Source: Catonella sp963545085
GTDB lineage: Bacteria > Bacillota > Clostridia > Lachnospirales > Lachnospiraceae
Length of the DNA: 64,000 nt
Reading direction: 5' to 3'
Assembly (NCBI GenBank): GCA_963545085.1
Contig: CAUUHV010000006.1
Span: forward strand, 1 to 64,000
The position numbers and the translations under genes are program-made. The notes beneath the pieces are model-generated. The model saw only the letters and a program-made list of their open reading frames with translations, was not told the origin of the DNA and ran no database searches. Every line of letters starts with the position of its first letter. Position 1 is the stretch's first letter. Of this stretch, positions 1-9,265 are shown piece by piece.

Positions 1-747
1 AGCATCCGTATATAATTTATTGTATTTTTCAAACTCTATCCGTTTTCCGTTAAAGTAATAGTCTCCTTCTTTAATTTCCAAACATGAATGGTTATTTTCC
101 CAAGCAAGCTCAAGTTTTGCAACACTGTCAATGTCAACAACACTTACTACTTTCAAAACATACTGATATGGATCCGAATTCAGAATTTTTGATACGATTT
201 CAGCATCAGTTTCGTAAAGCGAAGATTCGCCGTTCATTCGTACCGCCATATTTCCGTCGCTTATACTGCCGAATTCAATAAACATCGTTGCATCCGGTGC
301 GACCTCACCTTTATCACCTGTTTGCGAGGAATTATAGGCTATGAATAACTCGGAGATTTTTTGGAAACTGCTGCTTTTTCTACTGCTTTTTTTAAAGGTC
401 AGGCTTCCTATCAATTTAAACAGTTCATATATAGCTTCCGTATCGGTGTAAGTGAGACTTTTATATGGTTTAGAAATTGCCCAACAGTCATAAGTATTTT
501 TATATTTTCTGGGCTCATAAGATACTGCGAAAACAGTAGTTTCTCCTTTTTTAATTTCCAAACCTCTGATTGCCATACCGTTAATTTGTGTATTGCTCTT
601 CCGGGGAAGATTTTCCATCCATTCTTTAATGCTGTTCTTTTCTGTACCGTAGGTTTCTTTTATGACAGATAATCTCTCTTTTGCACAGCCTAAAAGTATG
701 GATACTAAAAATATAATTGCTAATATATTTACTGTTTTGCGATTCAT
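1..747 (-). CDS. Lipoprotein of unknown function, C-terminus cut off by the window edge
   Basis: The reading frame starts at an ATG (complement of 745-747) and stays open to the window edge, so the C-terminus is missing. The product begins MNRKTVNILAIIFLVSILLGCAK, cut here by description only: a basic n-region, a hydrophobic core and an LLGC lipobox, so it should be a lipid-anchored surface protein. The remainder is hydrophilic with beta-rich stretches; I do not recognise the family (a DUF4340-like fold is a weak guess). The start lies 3 nt after the stop of the response-regulator gene, and its ribosome binding site overlaps that stop, which suggests translational coupling and membership of the same operon as the sensor kinase and sugar importer. 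Confidence 0.6.
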   Translation of the reverse strand, partial: MNRKTVNILAIIFLVSILLGCAKERLSVIKETYGTEKNSIKEWMENLPRKSNTQINGMAIRGLEIKKGETTVFAVSYEPRKYKNTYDCWAISKPYKSLTYTDTEAIYELFKLIGSLTFKKSSRKSSSFQKISELFIAYNSSQTGDKGEVAPDATMFIEFGSISDGNMAVRMNGESSLYETDAEIVSKILNSDPYQYVLKVVSVVDIDSVAKLELAWENNHSCLEIKEGDYYFNGKRIEFEKYNKLYTDA

Positions 748-750
748 TAT

Positions 751-1794
751 CTAATCCTTTTTTCTGTATTGTGTAGGGGAAACTCCGGTATGTTTCTTAA
801 AAGCAAGCGAGAAATAATTCATATCGCGATAACCTGCCATAGTTGCAATCTCCCCCGCTTTCAAATTGGTTGTTTCAAGCAGAGTTTTTGCTTTCATAAT
901 ACGTTTTCTGATTATATATTCGTTGCAGCCTTCTCCGGTTTCCTGTTTAAACAACCTTGATAAATAATTCGGAGTTATATAAAGCTCTCTTGCAATTCCG
1001 GCGACACTTATATCTTCGGACAGGTGTTCGTTAATTTTTCTTTTTACCTGACGAATTAAATCGTGTTCCGTGTAATCTTCTCTTACAATAAGCTTTTGCA
1101 GATAGTTTAACGTTAACTCACAGGCACTTTTACTGTCACACATACTGATACTGTCATTAAAAGCAATAAGGCTTTCACCGGTGATTTTTTCGTTTTTGAG
1201 ATTATAAGTAAAATAAATTGCGGAAACCAACTCAAAACAATATTTTCTTGTATCTTGTGGAGAAATTTCATTAGTTTCCATAGCGGTGGTAAATCTTTCA
1301 AAGACATGCACAAACTGAGGCATATCATTAATGTTGTTGATCATGGCAATTTTAAATTCATGAAACACATCTTCAAAAATATCATTTTCAGTTAGATTTT
1401 TTTTCTTAAAGTATGTTTCTTTATCAAGCTCGACAACCATTTTCTGAATGCTTTTAAATAATTCATCCTCGTCAATCGGTTTCAACAAAAAATCATTTAC
1501 TCTAAGTTTTAATGCGGTTCTGGCATAGTCAAATCTGTCATATCCTGTTAAAACAATAATTTTAAGGGCTGTGGACTGCTTCTTCCACTGTTCTACCAAT
1601 TCAAGTCCCGTCATTTCAGACATACTGATATCAGTTATCATAATATCGATATTATGCGATTTAAGACATTGTAGCGCTTCTGATGCGGAAGCTGCCGTAT
1701 ATACTTCATCAATACAAAGTTTTTTCCAATCCATGGACTTTTCAATGCCGAGTCTGATCATTTTTTCATCATCTACAATCAGTATTTTGTACAT
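751..1794 (-). CDS. YesN-type response regulator (receiver + AraC HTH)
   Basis: 347 aa. The N-terminal receiver domain shows the acidic pair in IVDDE, the phospho-acceptor Asp55 in MITDIS, Thr83 and Lys105 (LLKPID). A linker of about 130 residues leads to two AraC-type helix-turn-helix motifs (residues about 245-345), ending in the family signature around MNYFSLAFKKHTGVSP. Such regulators normally activate carbohydrate ABC transporters and hydrolases. The gene overlaps the upstream kinase gene by 26 nt, so the two are a cotranscribed cognate pair. The likely targets are the binding-protein gene and the GH120 gene, which share an upstream element (see 6997-7054 and 9213-9250); that link is inference. 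Confidence 0.93.
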   Translation of the reverse strand: MYKILIVDDEKMIRLGIEKSMDWKKLCIDEVYTAASASEALQCLKSHNIDIMITDISMSEMTGLELVEQWKKQSTALKIIVLTGYDRFDYARTALKLRVNDFLLKPIDEDELFKSIQKMVVELDKETYFKKKNLTENDIFEDVFHEFKIAMINNINDMPQFVHVFERFTTAMETNEISPQDTRKYCFELVSAIYFTYNLKNEKITGESLIAFNDSISMCDSKSACELTLNYLQKLIVREDYTEHDLIRQVKRKINEHLSEDISVAGIARELYITPNYLSRLFKQETGEGCNEYIIRKRIMKAKTLLETTNLKAGEIATMAGYRDMNYFSLAFKKHTGVSPTQYRKKD

Positions 1795-3556
1795 TTTCTT
1801 TTCTCCTTCCCGGCAAATGAATTTCTACGGACAAACCGCCGGTTATGTTTTTGCAAAATTTTAGTCCATATTTGTCGCCGCACATAAGCTCAATTCGTTT
1901 GTTCACATTATTGATACCATATCCGACAGTTAAATCAAAACATGATATATCCTGATTGATTCTTTTCAGTTCATTATTTGAGATACCTTTTCCGTTATCC
2001 TCAACAACAATACAAATATCTTCGCCTTTTTTATAATATATATTGACACATCCTTTTCTGCCCTCTTTTACTCTGATTCCATGATAAATGGAATTTTCCA
2101 CTAACGGTTGAAAAGTCAGCTTAGGGACCGGAACATCTTTATATTCTTCAGGAATATTTATATTCAAGGTGATAATATTATCGTAGCGCATATTTTGTAT
2201 AATCACATAATTTTGAACATGTTCCATTTCTTTTCCGAGAGTGATTACATCCTGTCCTTCACTAAGACATATTCTATAATACTGAGCTAATGCTTTAACC
2301 ATGATTGAAATGTCCTTATTACCGTCTGATACAGCCTGCCAGTGAATACACTCCAATGTATTGTAAAGAAAGTGGGGCTTAATCTGGGAATGCAGTGCAT
2401 TCAATCTCATTTGATTTAAAGCTTCCTGTTCTTTCTGAACCTTTTTCATGAGCAGATCTATTTTATCCATCATTAAATTAAAACCGTCCGCCATTGTTAA
2501 GAAATCACAGTTCATATCGTTTGTGTCAATTCGAATATCAAGCTTTCCGTTTGACACTTCATTCATCTTGTTTACTATTTTATTGAACGGCTTAAAAAGT
2601 TTTTTGACATTTCGCCTTGTGAAAAACAGGGATAACACAATGAGGTTTACAAGCGCAAGCAACATAATTATTACTGTAATAATGGAATACCTTGCGAGAT
2701 CGGATATGGGAAATTTGTTGACTAAGTAAAGATTCCACTTACCGACGCTTTGATAAATCACATAATCGCCATGAGCAATAAAACTGCCTTTTTCACCGAC
2801 AAGTCTATCCGATATATCTATATGTTGTCCCGGCACATTCGCATCCTTAGACGCCATGATTTTGCCGGATATATCTACAAGATAGAGACTCGGATTTTTG
2901 TAAAGAGTTGTATTTTCCAAATTAAGTTGCTCATTATAATTAATGTTTGCCAATACATATCCGTTTTGCTTTCCGACGCTTGTAACAGAGTATATTGGAA
3001 AATATAAGGAAAGAGAATAATGATTCTGTGTAGAATAATTATTCGAAAAATTCATCCTCAGAGTTCCGTTTTTTATAGCGGGAACGGAATTTTTAAAATC
3101 GTTTTCAAAACTTCTGTCAAACCGACTTTGAGATACGGCAAAATTGCCGCAGTACACATAATTTTCCATATTACGGTTGATAACAGTCATAAAGTTTATA
3201 TCATTTTGTATATTCATCATATCTCGTAGAACCATATAAACTTTCCAGTTATTTTTAATCATTTCTACCGTATTCCTGCTCTTACCGTATGCTTGAACAT
3301 GTTCATTCATAATTGTGGACTTGATCAGATTTCTGTACTGATTAATATTGTTTTCGTATGATGCGGCAAGAATACTTAAATGATCCTCGGCTGACATGCT
3401 GCTTTGCCTGATTTGCGCGTAAATTGAAGAAATTGTAGAAATAAGCATGGCTAAAAGCATAGTCATGCTGACCGTGATAAATACAGTAATATTCATTTTT
3501 TTCTCAAAGGTCCATTTTTTGTTCCAATTTGTCCTGAATACTTTTAACCATCCCAT
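1769..3556 (-). CDS. YesM-type sensor histidine kinase
   Basis: 595 aa from the ATG at 3556, chosen over an upstream in-frame ATG because AAAGGGA precedes it and it places the first membrane helix normally. A helix at about residues 22-45, a large extracytoplasmic sensor region, a second helix at about 290-312 and a HAMP-like linker precede the kinase core. The phosphorylated His is His395 in a PHFLYN motif (His_kinase/YesM class). The ATPase domain has the N box (VENSIYHG) and G boxes (EDNGKG and GYGINN). It should sense extracellular sugar and phosphorylate the overlapping YesN-type regulator. It lies downstream of the permease gene beyond a strong hairpin, so its expression is probably lower than that of the importer. 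Confidence 0.93.
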   Translation of the reverse strand: MGWLKVFRTNWNKKWTFEKKMNITVFITVSMTMLLAMLISTISSIYAQIRQSSMSAEDHLSILAASYENNINQYRNLIKSTIMNEHVQAYGKSRNTVEMIKNNWKVYMVLRDMMNIQNDINFMTVINRNMENYVYCGNFAVSQSRFDRSFENDFKNSVPAIKNGTLRMNFSNNYSTQNHYSLSLYFPIYSVTSVGKQNGYVLANINYNEQLNLENTTLYKNPSLYLVDISGKIMASKDANVPGQHIDISDRLVGEKGSFIAHGDYVIYQSVGKWNLYLVNKFPISDLARYSIITVIIMLLALVNLIVLSLFFTRRNVKKLFKPFNKIVNKMNEVSNGKLDIRIDTNDMNCDFLTMADGFNLMMDKIDLLMKKVQKEQEALNQMRLNALHSQIKPHFLYNTLECIHWQAVSDGNKDISIMVKALAQYYRICLSEGQDVITLGKEMEHVQNYVIIQNMRYDNIITLNINIPEEYKDVPVPKLTFQPLVENSIYHGIRVKEGRKGCVNIYYKKGEDICIVVEDNGKGISNNELKRINQDISCFDLTVGYGINNVNKRIELMCGDKYGLKFCKNITGGLSVEIHLPGRRKENVQNTDCR

Positions 3557-3648
3557 GAAATAAATCCCTTTTATCGTTTCCGGTTTGATAACCGATTTTA
3601 TTATAGTATTCATACTGAATATACTCAATGCTTTTGTATAACGTAAAA

Positions 3649-3684
3649 ACCGTATTCCCGATATAATCATTGAGGGAATACGGT
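3649..3684 (-). terminator. Hairpin terminator/attenuator after the importer permease
   Basis: A perfect 11-bp inverted repeat (ACCGTATTCCC / GGGAATACGGT, 14-nt loop) starts 6 nt after the permease stop and is followed on the minus strand by a T-run (3645-3649). It separates the importer genes from the kinase-regulator pair, so readthrough would set their relative expression. Confidence 0.8.
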
Positions 3685-3689
3685 AATCG

Positions 3690-4577
3690 TCAACCTTTTA
3701 CGGCACCTGCGGTCATACCTTTTACAAGCTTATCCTGTGCAAAAATGAATAAAATAATCATAGGCAAAACTGTGAGAGTAAGTACAGCCATAATCATTGG
3801 GGTATTCATAGCGTATTGTCCCTGAAAGTCCCACACCGCCAAAGGTAATGTACGATTAACGGGAGATTGTGTTAAGGTATAAGAAAAACTGAATTCATTC
3901 CAGATATTAACACCGTTATAAATAGCTAATGTAGATAATCCCGGTTTTGATAACGGAAGTATCATTTTAAAAAACATCTTATATTTGTTACAGCCGTCAA
4001 TTTCCGCGGATTCTTCTATCTCCCTCGGTATCCCTTTCATGAAGGTAGTTAATATAAACACGGAAATCGGAATTGCAAAAGCCACATCAGGACCTAACAT
4101 AGCCCAGATAGAATCATAAAGTCCTACCTTCTTCGTAAGCTGAAATACGGGAATCAGTGTAATGTGAATCGGAATTGCCATGCATGCAACGATTAACCCG
4201 TAAATAAAGGAATTTGCTTTAAATTTGAATCTTGCAAGCGGATAAGAAGCACAGGCTGAAATAAAAAGAATCAGCGTAAGTGAAACAAGTAAAATTATAA
4301 CACTGTTTGTAAAGTATCTTATAAATCCGCCGCTTAATACTTCTTGATAATTTGATAATTTTAACCCTTCGGGAAGTGCGAATACGCCCTTTGTCAACAT
4401 TTCAAATTTGCCTTTAAAAGAGTTTAATACCATAAAGATGAAAGGGAGTATTGAAGATATGATTGCCGCAAAAGCAAAAACAATAGCAATAATCCGGCAA
4501 ATTATACTTTTTACTCTGCTTACGGATTGTTCGGTTTTCGAATTTTTCTTTAAGCTATTTTCAATCTTATCCTGCAT
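3690..4577 (-). CDS. Sugar ABC transporter permease (MalG/AraQ type)
   Basis: 295 aa with six predicted membrane segments and the EAA-type cytoplasmic loop (residues around EIEESAEIDGCNKYKMFFKMILPLSKPG, described by its E-A/S-x(2)-D-G core) that docks on an MsmX-like ATPase. It is the second permease of a CUT1-class importer. No ATPase gene is present nearby, as is usual where one shared MsmX-like ATPase serves many sugar importers. The start is preceded by GGGAGG. The gene sits 5 nt downstream of the first permease, forming an operon of binding protein, permease and permease. The adjacent GH120 gene argues for xylo-oligosaccharides as substrate (inference). Confidence 0.92.
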   Translation of the reverse strand: MQDKIENSLKKNSKTEQSVSRVKSIICRIIAIVFAFAAIISSILPFIFMVLNSFKGKFEMLTKGVFALPEGLKLSNYQEVLSGGFIRYFTNSVIILLVSLTLILFISACASYPLARFKFKANSFIYGLIVACMAIPIHITLIPVFQLTKKVGLYDSIWAMLGPDVAFAIPISVFILTTFMKGIPREIEESAEIDGCNKYKMFFKMILPLSKPGLSTLAIYNGVNIWNEFSFSYTLTQSPVNRTLPLAVWDFQGQYAMNTPMIMAVLTLTVLPMIILFIFAQDKLVKGMTAGAVKG

Positions 4578-4582
4578 AAAAC

Positions 4583-5491
4583 TTATTTATCCTCCCTTCT
4601 GTTTATTGCTCTCATGGTAAATAAAGACAAGGTCGTAATTAAAATAAACATTCCGCTTGCTACGGTAGAACCGTATCCCATATTAAACTGTGTAAAGGCA
4701 TGCTTATACATATATGTTGCCATAAGCTCGGTTGCCGTGCCGGGACCGCCGCCCGTCATTACATAAATCAGATCAAAGTATTTAAGAGAGCCGACCATGG
4801 AAAGAATTGCGGCGCTTTTTAAAGAAGGCATAAGTAACGGAAGAGCAATCTTCCGGAAATATTGAGATTTGGTGGCACCGTCTATTATAGCCGCTTCATA
4901 TACATATTCAGATATGTTTGTATACGCCGCCATGCTGTATACCATATAAAACGGTGTAAACTGCCATGCAATTACAAAAATAACTGTAAAAAGGGCTGTT
5001 TTAGGGTTTCCGAGTAAGTCTATATTTCCTCCGCCTAAAGCGTTGGAGAAAGAACTTACAATTCCACCGTTTGAAGCCAAAGCATAAGTGAAGAGAAAAC
5101 CGATGGCGACAGATGACATAAGCAACGGAATAAACCATAATACTTTACAAATTGTCGCTTTTTTTCCGGCAAATTCGATAAAAGTCGCTTCCATGAGCCC
5201 GATTGGAATCTGAATTATAATGGAAAGAAGCATAATTGTAATATTATTTTTGAAAGCATACCTGAAGTTCATGTCTTTAATCAATGTAAGCCAGTTGTTT
5301 ATTCCTATAAAGGTTCTTTCTCCTGAGAATCCGTTCCATTTAAAAGTACTGATTACAAAAGAATCCACAATCGGATAAAAAATAAAGACAATAAGAAGAA
5401 CAGATACGGGAAGCAAAAAAATTATTGCGGCGATATTGATGCTTCTTTGCCTGTTTTTTCTTAAAATATTAGTATTGTTCTGTTCACTCAC
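4583..5491 (-). CDS. Sugar ABC transporter permease (MalF/UgpA type)
   Basis: 302 aa, GTG start preceded by AAAAGGGGTGA. Six membrane segments are visible, beginning with one at about residues 17-40, with an EAA loop (YEAAIIDGATKSQYFRKIALP region). This is the first permease of the CUT1-type importer, working with the second permease and the lipoprotein upstream. The Gly-rich run near residues 245-252 (TGGGPG) is characteristic of this permease family. Substrate is inferred from the neighbouring beta-xylosidase. Confidence 0.92.
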   Translation of the reverse strand: MSEQNNTNILRKNRQRSINIAAIIFLLPVSVLLIVFIFYPIVDSFVISTFKWNGFSGERTFIGINNWLTLIKDMNFRYAFKNNITIMLLSIIIQIPIGLMEATFIEFAGKKATICKVLWFIPLLMSSVAIGFLFTYALASNGGIVSSFSNALGGGNIDLLGNPKTALFTVIFVIAWQFTPFYMVYSMAAYTNISEYVYEAAIIDGATKSQYFRKIALPLLMPSLKSAAILSMVGSLKYFDLIYVMTGGGPGTATELMATYMYKHAFTQFNMGYGSTVASGMFILITTLSLFTMRAINRREDK

Positions 5492-5551
5492 CCTATCACC
5501 CCTTTTAAAACGGACTGCTACACCTTAAAATGCAGCAGTCCTATATATTCT

Positions 5552-6913
5552 TTACTTATTTAAGACTTTCATAGCTTCCTGCATCATGGCGTTCGCTTCT
5601 TCAGGGGTCTTTGTAAGACCGAACACTTCCTGATTTCCGTTAAGATGAGCGTTTGCGACGCTTGGTGAAAGGTACTGGTCATACCAGAGCTGAACTGCCG
5701 AGGCTTTGTTGGCCGCATTGAGAATGTCTTTTGAGAGCGGATTGGAGATTGCATTGTCTATTCCTTTTACAGGAGGTATACGACCTTCGTCTATCATAAG
5801 CTTGACAGTTTCTTCGCTTGACAGGTATGTAGCCATCTCAAAAGCTGCATCAAGTTTTTCTCCTGTACAGTTAAATGAAATAAACTGATCTCCTAAAGTT
5901 CCGCACATTATAGAAGGATCGGCGTTCGAACCGTCTATCGCAGGGAAGCTGAACCATCCGATTCTGTCATAGAGATCGGACCCCGCGTCCTCTGTATCCG
6001 TTTTAAAATTTGCTGTTTTCCATGAGCCTATTAGGTACATTGCCGCTTTTTCCTGATAAAACAATGCCGCAGCTTGACCGTCATCTTCACTCATAGAATT
6101 AAAGCCGTCAGGGAAGTAACCTTTTTTTACCCATTCCTGTATTTTATCTCCTGCATATTTAAAGCATTCATCTTCAAAAGAGCCTTCTCCCGACGCGGCC
6201 TTTTGGAAAGGCTCAAGTCCGCCCTTTCTTGCGGCGAGTAGCTGAAAGTACATGGAACCTGTCCACTTGGAACCGTTTGCAAGAGCAAAAGGAGTAATAC
6301 CGTTTTCAAGTAAAGTATCGCAGACTTTTTCAAGCTCACTTACCGTTTTCGGAACTTCGAGTCCGAATTTTTCAAAGATCGTTTTGTTGTAGTAAACACC
6401 GGCTACTGCAATATTGCTTACAGGTACTGCATAAATCTTTCCATTATAGCTTGCTTGAGCAAGAGCGCCGTCAATAAATCTGTCTTTTAAATTATATTTT
6501 TCATATAAATCATCTAACGGTTGGGCATATCCGGAATCAATGTATTCATTCATCGGACCGCCTGACCAAGATGTATACATATCAGGGCATTCCCCGGATG
6601 ACATTGCGATAACAAGTTTTTCTTTATATTTGTCATTCTGTGTCGGGATATTTTCAATTTTATAACCGCTCTTTGTATTTGTCTCAAACTGCTTAATGGC
6701 GATTTCATAAGTTTTCTTATCCGTACCCTCAGTACCTAAGTTCCAGAAAGTGATGGTTTTATCGCCGCCCGCATTTGTGTTTGCTGCTGAATTTTCTATT
6801 TTTGAAGAGGAACCGGAATCTGCGCTTGTTGTTTTGCCGGTACTGCCGCAAGATGAAAGAAGCATCATGGCTGCCAATGTCAATGCTGTTACTTTTAACA
6901 TTTTCTTTCTCAT
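5552..6913 (-). CDS. Extracellular sugar-binding lipoprotein of the ABC importer
   Basis: 453 aa. Signal sequence with lipobox (LLSSCGS) followed by a Ser/Thr-rich linker, then a solute-binding protein family 1 fold starting with ITFWNLGTEG. The length and the spread of Trp/Tyr residues fit an oligosaccharide-binding protein. The ribosome binding site AAAGGAG lies upstream of the ATG. The gene is first in the importer operon, 60 nt before the first permease, and carries a bipartite element plus palindrome upstream (6997-7054). The likely ligand is xylo-oligosaccharide, inferred from the GH120 gene next door. Confidence 0.92.
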   Translation of the reverse strand: MRKKMLKVTALTLAAMMLLSSCGSTGKTTSADSGSSSKIENSAANTNAGGDKTITFWNLGTEGTDKKTYEIAIKQFETNTKSGYKIENIPTQNDKYKEKLVIAMSSGECPDMYTSWSGGPMNEYIDSGYAQPLDDLYEKYNLKDRFIDGALAQASYNGKIYAVPVSNIAVAGVYYNKTIFEKFGLEVPKTVSELEKVCDTLLENGITPFALANGSKWTGSMYFQLLAARKGGLEPFQKAASGEGSFEDECFKYAGDKIQEWVKKGYFPDGFNSMSEDDGQAAALFYQEKAAMYLIGSWKTANFKTDTEDAGSDLYDRIGWFSFPAIDGSNADPSIMCGTLGDQFISFNCTGEKLDAAFEMATYLSSEETVKLMIDEGRIPPVKGIDNAISNPLSKDILNAANKASAVQLWYDQYLSPSVANAHLNGNQEVFGLTKTPEEANAMMQEAMKVLNK

Positions 6914-6996
6914 AAACTCTTCTCCTTTTTAAAATATGGATTATTTTCCTTATCATTATTTCATATAAACATCTTAGCAAATTGCACACTAATCTG

Positions 6997-7054
6997 ACAT
7001 ATAAATATCTTTCTTCTATCTATAATTTTCTTACTTGGCAAGAAAATTATAGAT
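6997..7054 (-). promoter_or_regulatory. Bipartite element plus 15-bp palindrome upstream of the binding-protein gene
   Basis: Plus-strand reading: ACATATAAA (6997-7005), 12 nt, then ATCTATAATTTTCTTAC (7018-7034). Both halves and the exact 12-nt spacing recur upstream of the GH120 gene (9213-9250). Here the second half also forms a perfect 15-bp inverted repeat, ATCTATAATTTTCTT / AAGAAAATTATAGAT, with a 7-nt loop (7033-7039). It could be a regulator binding site, or the palindrome could terminate transcription from the GH120 gene. Confidence 0.6.
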
Positions 7055-7134
7055 AAATAAATTATGTACCTAAAGAAGTTTGTGATATTATGGGAATAAT
7101 TTGGGTTAATCTTTGAGCTTTGAAAAAGTGCCGG

Positions 7135-9081
7135 TTATTTTGACCAAATTTTAATCTTATTAAATCCTTCCTTCAATACGGCAATCGGACCGGATACCGG
7201 GGTTGTGTTTCTTTTATTCCCCAACATATCGGTATCGAAAATAATATTACTGCTGTCAGGCGCCTCAAAAGCAATTTCAGGCATTCTGACAAGAGGCAAA
7301 TCATAACTTTCCATGATATTTGTAGGAATATCGAAAGCCCCCTTTTCCATGTTGATTTCTAAATAAGTGCCGTCATCTTCTTCCACAACTTTAGCCTGCG
7401 GATTAAAAGCACTTGTATAATTCACTTTTTCTTTTTCAAAAGCGGGAGCGTTTTTATAATACACATTTCTGTCGATATATGCAGGCTGCAACTGCTCGGA
7501 GTATACTTCGTGATCACCGTTTCCTTTGCGGTTGATTTCATCAATATACTCATCAATAGATGTAGGTGCTCCGTTATAGCTTGCGGTTCCGACGGAAGAT
7601 TCTTTCGTATAGGTTTCGGCTCCGCCCACCAAGATATTCTGATACCATCTGTCATCACCGCCGAATACTGTAATTGTGCCTTTTACCATAGTGGAATGCG
7701 GCACATGATAAGGCGTAGAACGATCAGGAACAGGAACTCTTCTCATGGTTCCGAGACAAAGGTTATGGATATATGCTCCGCCTTCCGCTACGTTATCAAA
7801 GTTATACTCAGACGCAAAAATATTATTGTCAATTAAGTGAGGCCCGTGAGTTACTTCCACCATAAGATCTCTGTCGTTGTTGTAGTAAATGTTTGAACTT
7901 ACTCTGGTACCGCAAGCTTCCCAGTCAAGCCAAGTTCCGAGACTGCAATCGTGGATATTATTGTGATGAATCTGCACATCTATTGCAGCATGTAATTTAA
8001 TTCCTGCAATTTCATAGCCGAACCATTCATGCTTTGTCGCAATATTGTAGATATGATTTCCGTATATTTCGCTGAATACACATCCCATGTGTCCTACAAT
8101 ACCGTTCTGTCCGCAATCATAAATGACATTATTTCTGATAATGTGAGAACCGATACGGTCTTTATTCCAACCGATGGATAAGGCCTTAAATACGGCTTCC
8201 ATCTGGTACATATATCCCGGTTTCAGACGTGTTGTTGTACACTGATTATGCCCGGTACTGATTTCTTTGCCGATACTTACAGCACTGCATTTTGCGTCAT
8301 GGATAATATTTCCTTCTATTATCCAACCTTTAGACCAGTTGGCTCCGATCATGCCGGGCTGATCCGCTGTAGGCGGAGTCCATGGGCAAGCGGCCTGTGC
8401 AATTTCAAAGCCTCGTAACGTTATATAATTTCTTCCTGTCTTATCAGGATAGAAACAGGAGCGGCGCACATTGATTTCTACTGTTTCTTTATTAGGGTCA
8501 TAGTTCTGAAAGTTTGCATAAATAACAGTTGTTTCATCATTTACTTCCGCATACCACTGATATAAGGTTTGCTCCGGATTTGAAATTTTCTCGGGATGTT
8601 TTGTCCATGGCGGATTAACTCCTGTTTCACGCATAACAGGATTCTTAACCTGTTCTATTGAAAATGTTTCAAAAAATGATTTACCATTCAGGTAGACATC
8701 GCCTAAATGTAAAGTGCCCGATACCGGTTCTACAATCCAGTCACCCCAAATCGTCTCTTTATAAGGATTAAACTCACCGAACATTGTATTGGGAAGCTCT
8801 ACTTTCCAGGTGCCGTTTCCGATACTTTCCCACCCCTTTATAATTTCTGAACCTTTAATTACGACTTTTTCATTTTCCGCAGCTTCATAAATAATTCTGT
8901 TATTGTCACTAAGACCCGCGTATTGCGGCTTTACCCATTCGCGATAAACACCTTCATGCACAATTACCTTATCTCCGGGCATAGCTCTTTTTGCTGCTTC
9001 CGAAATAGTTTTTAAAGGCTGTTTTGCAGTTCCGGCGGCATGATCATTTCCTGTTACCGATACATGTAATTCCATTTTCAT
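7135..9081 (-). CDS. GH120 beta-xylosidase (right-handed beta-helix)
   Basis: 648 aa, no signal peptide, so intracellular. The N-terminus (DUF1565-like, 'AMPGDKVIVHEGVYREW') and the beta-helix repeats match what I recall of Thermoanaerobacterium saccharolyticum XylC, the GH120 founder, over nearly full length. The two GH120 catalytic residues are present: nucleophile Asp386 in WLDWE and acid/base Glu409 in VEVTHGP. Their 23-residue separation equals Asp382/Glu405 of XylC. It would release xylose from imported xylo-oligosaccharides. The gene lies upstream of the importer operon on the same strand and shares a regulatory element with it. Generic automatic annotation would call it only a 'right-handed parallel beta-helix protein'. 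Confidence 0.9.
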   Translation of the reverse strand: MKMELHVSVTGNDHAAGTAKQPLKTISEAAKRAMPGDKVIVHEGVYREWVKPQYAGLSDNNRIIYEAAENEKVVIKGSEIIKGWESIGNGTWKVELPNTMFGEFNPYKETIWGDWIVEPVSGTLHLGDVYLNGKSFFETFSIEQVKNPVMRETGVNPPWTKHPEKISNPEQTLYQWYAEVNDETTVIYANFQNYDPNKETVEINVRRSCFYPDKTGRNYITLRGFEIAQAACPWTPPTADQPGMIGANWSKGWIIEGNIIHDAKCSAVSIGKEISTGHNQCTTTRLKPGYMYQMEAVFKALSIGWNKDRIGSHIIRNNVIYDCGQNGIVGHMGCVFSEIYGNHIYNIATKHEWFGYEIAGIKLHAAIDVQIHHNNIHDCSLGTWLDWEACGTRVSSNIYYNNDRDLMVEVTHGPHLIDNNIFASEYNFDNVAEGGAYIHNLCLGTMRRVPVPDRSTPYHVPHSTMVKGTITVFGGDDRWYQNILVGGAETYTKESSVGTASYNGAPTSIDEYIDEINRKGNGDHEVYSEQLQPAYIDRNVYYKNAPAFEKEKVNYTSAFNPQAKVVEEDDGTYLEINMEKGAFDIPTNIMESYDLPLVRMPEIAFEAPDSSNIIFDTDMLGNKRNTTPVSGPIAVLKEGFNKIKIWSK

Positions 9082-9212
9082 ACTTATTTTTCCTTCCTTT
9101 CTATATAAATTTATATTAGAGTTTCACAATTACCTATAAATTCATATTATTTTGGGTATATAAAAAATACACTTTTGCATATTAAAAGAATACAAAAATG
9201 TATTTTGAAATT

Positions 9213-9250
9213 ACATATAAAATTCTATATACAATCTATAATTTTCTTAC
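9213..9250 (-). promoter_or_regulatory. Bipartite element upstream of the GH120 gene
   Basis: ACATATAAA (9213-9221), 12 nt, then ATCTATAATTTTCTTAC (9234-9250) on the plus strand: same halves and same spacing as at 6997-7034, while the 12-nt spacer differs. The lower edge lies 131 nt before the GH120 start codon. Candidate binding site of the YesN-type regulator or the adjacent AraC protein. The rest of the 9082-9265 gap is very AT-rich. Confidence 0.6.
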
Positions 9251-9265
9251 GAATGCCGGTTTTTA

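Noticed and set aside
361..672. Open frame of 103 codons on the plus strand
   Set aside because: Antisense to the truncated lipoprotein gene, which has a clear lipobox and operon context.
7018..7054. Pure terminator after the GH120 gene
   Set aside because: The stem is AT-rich, lies about 80 nt past the stop, and half of it recurs upstream of GH120 in the same spacing with a second box, so a regulatory reading is preferred, though termination is not excluded.
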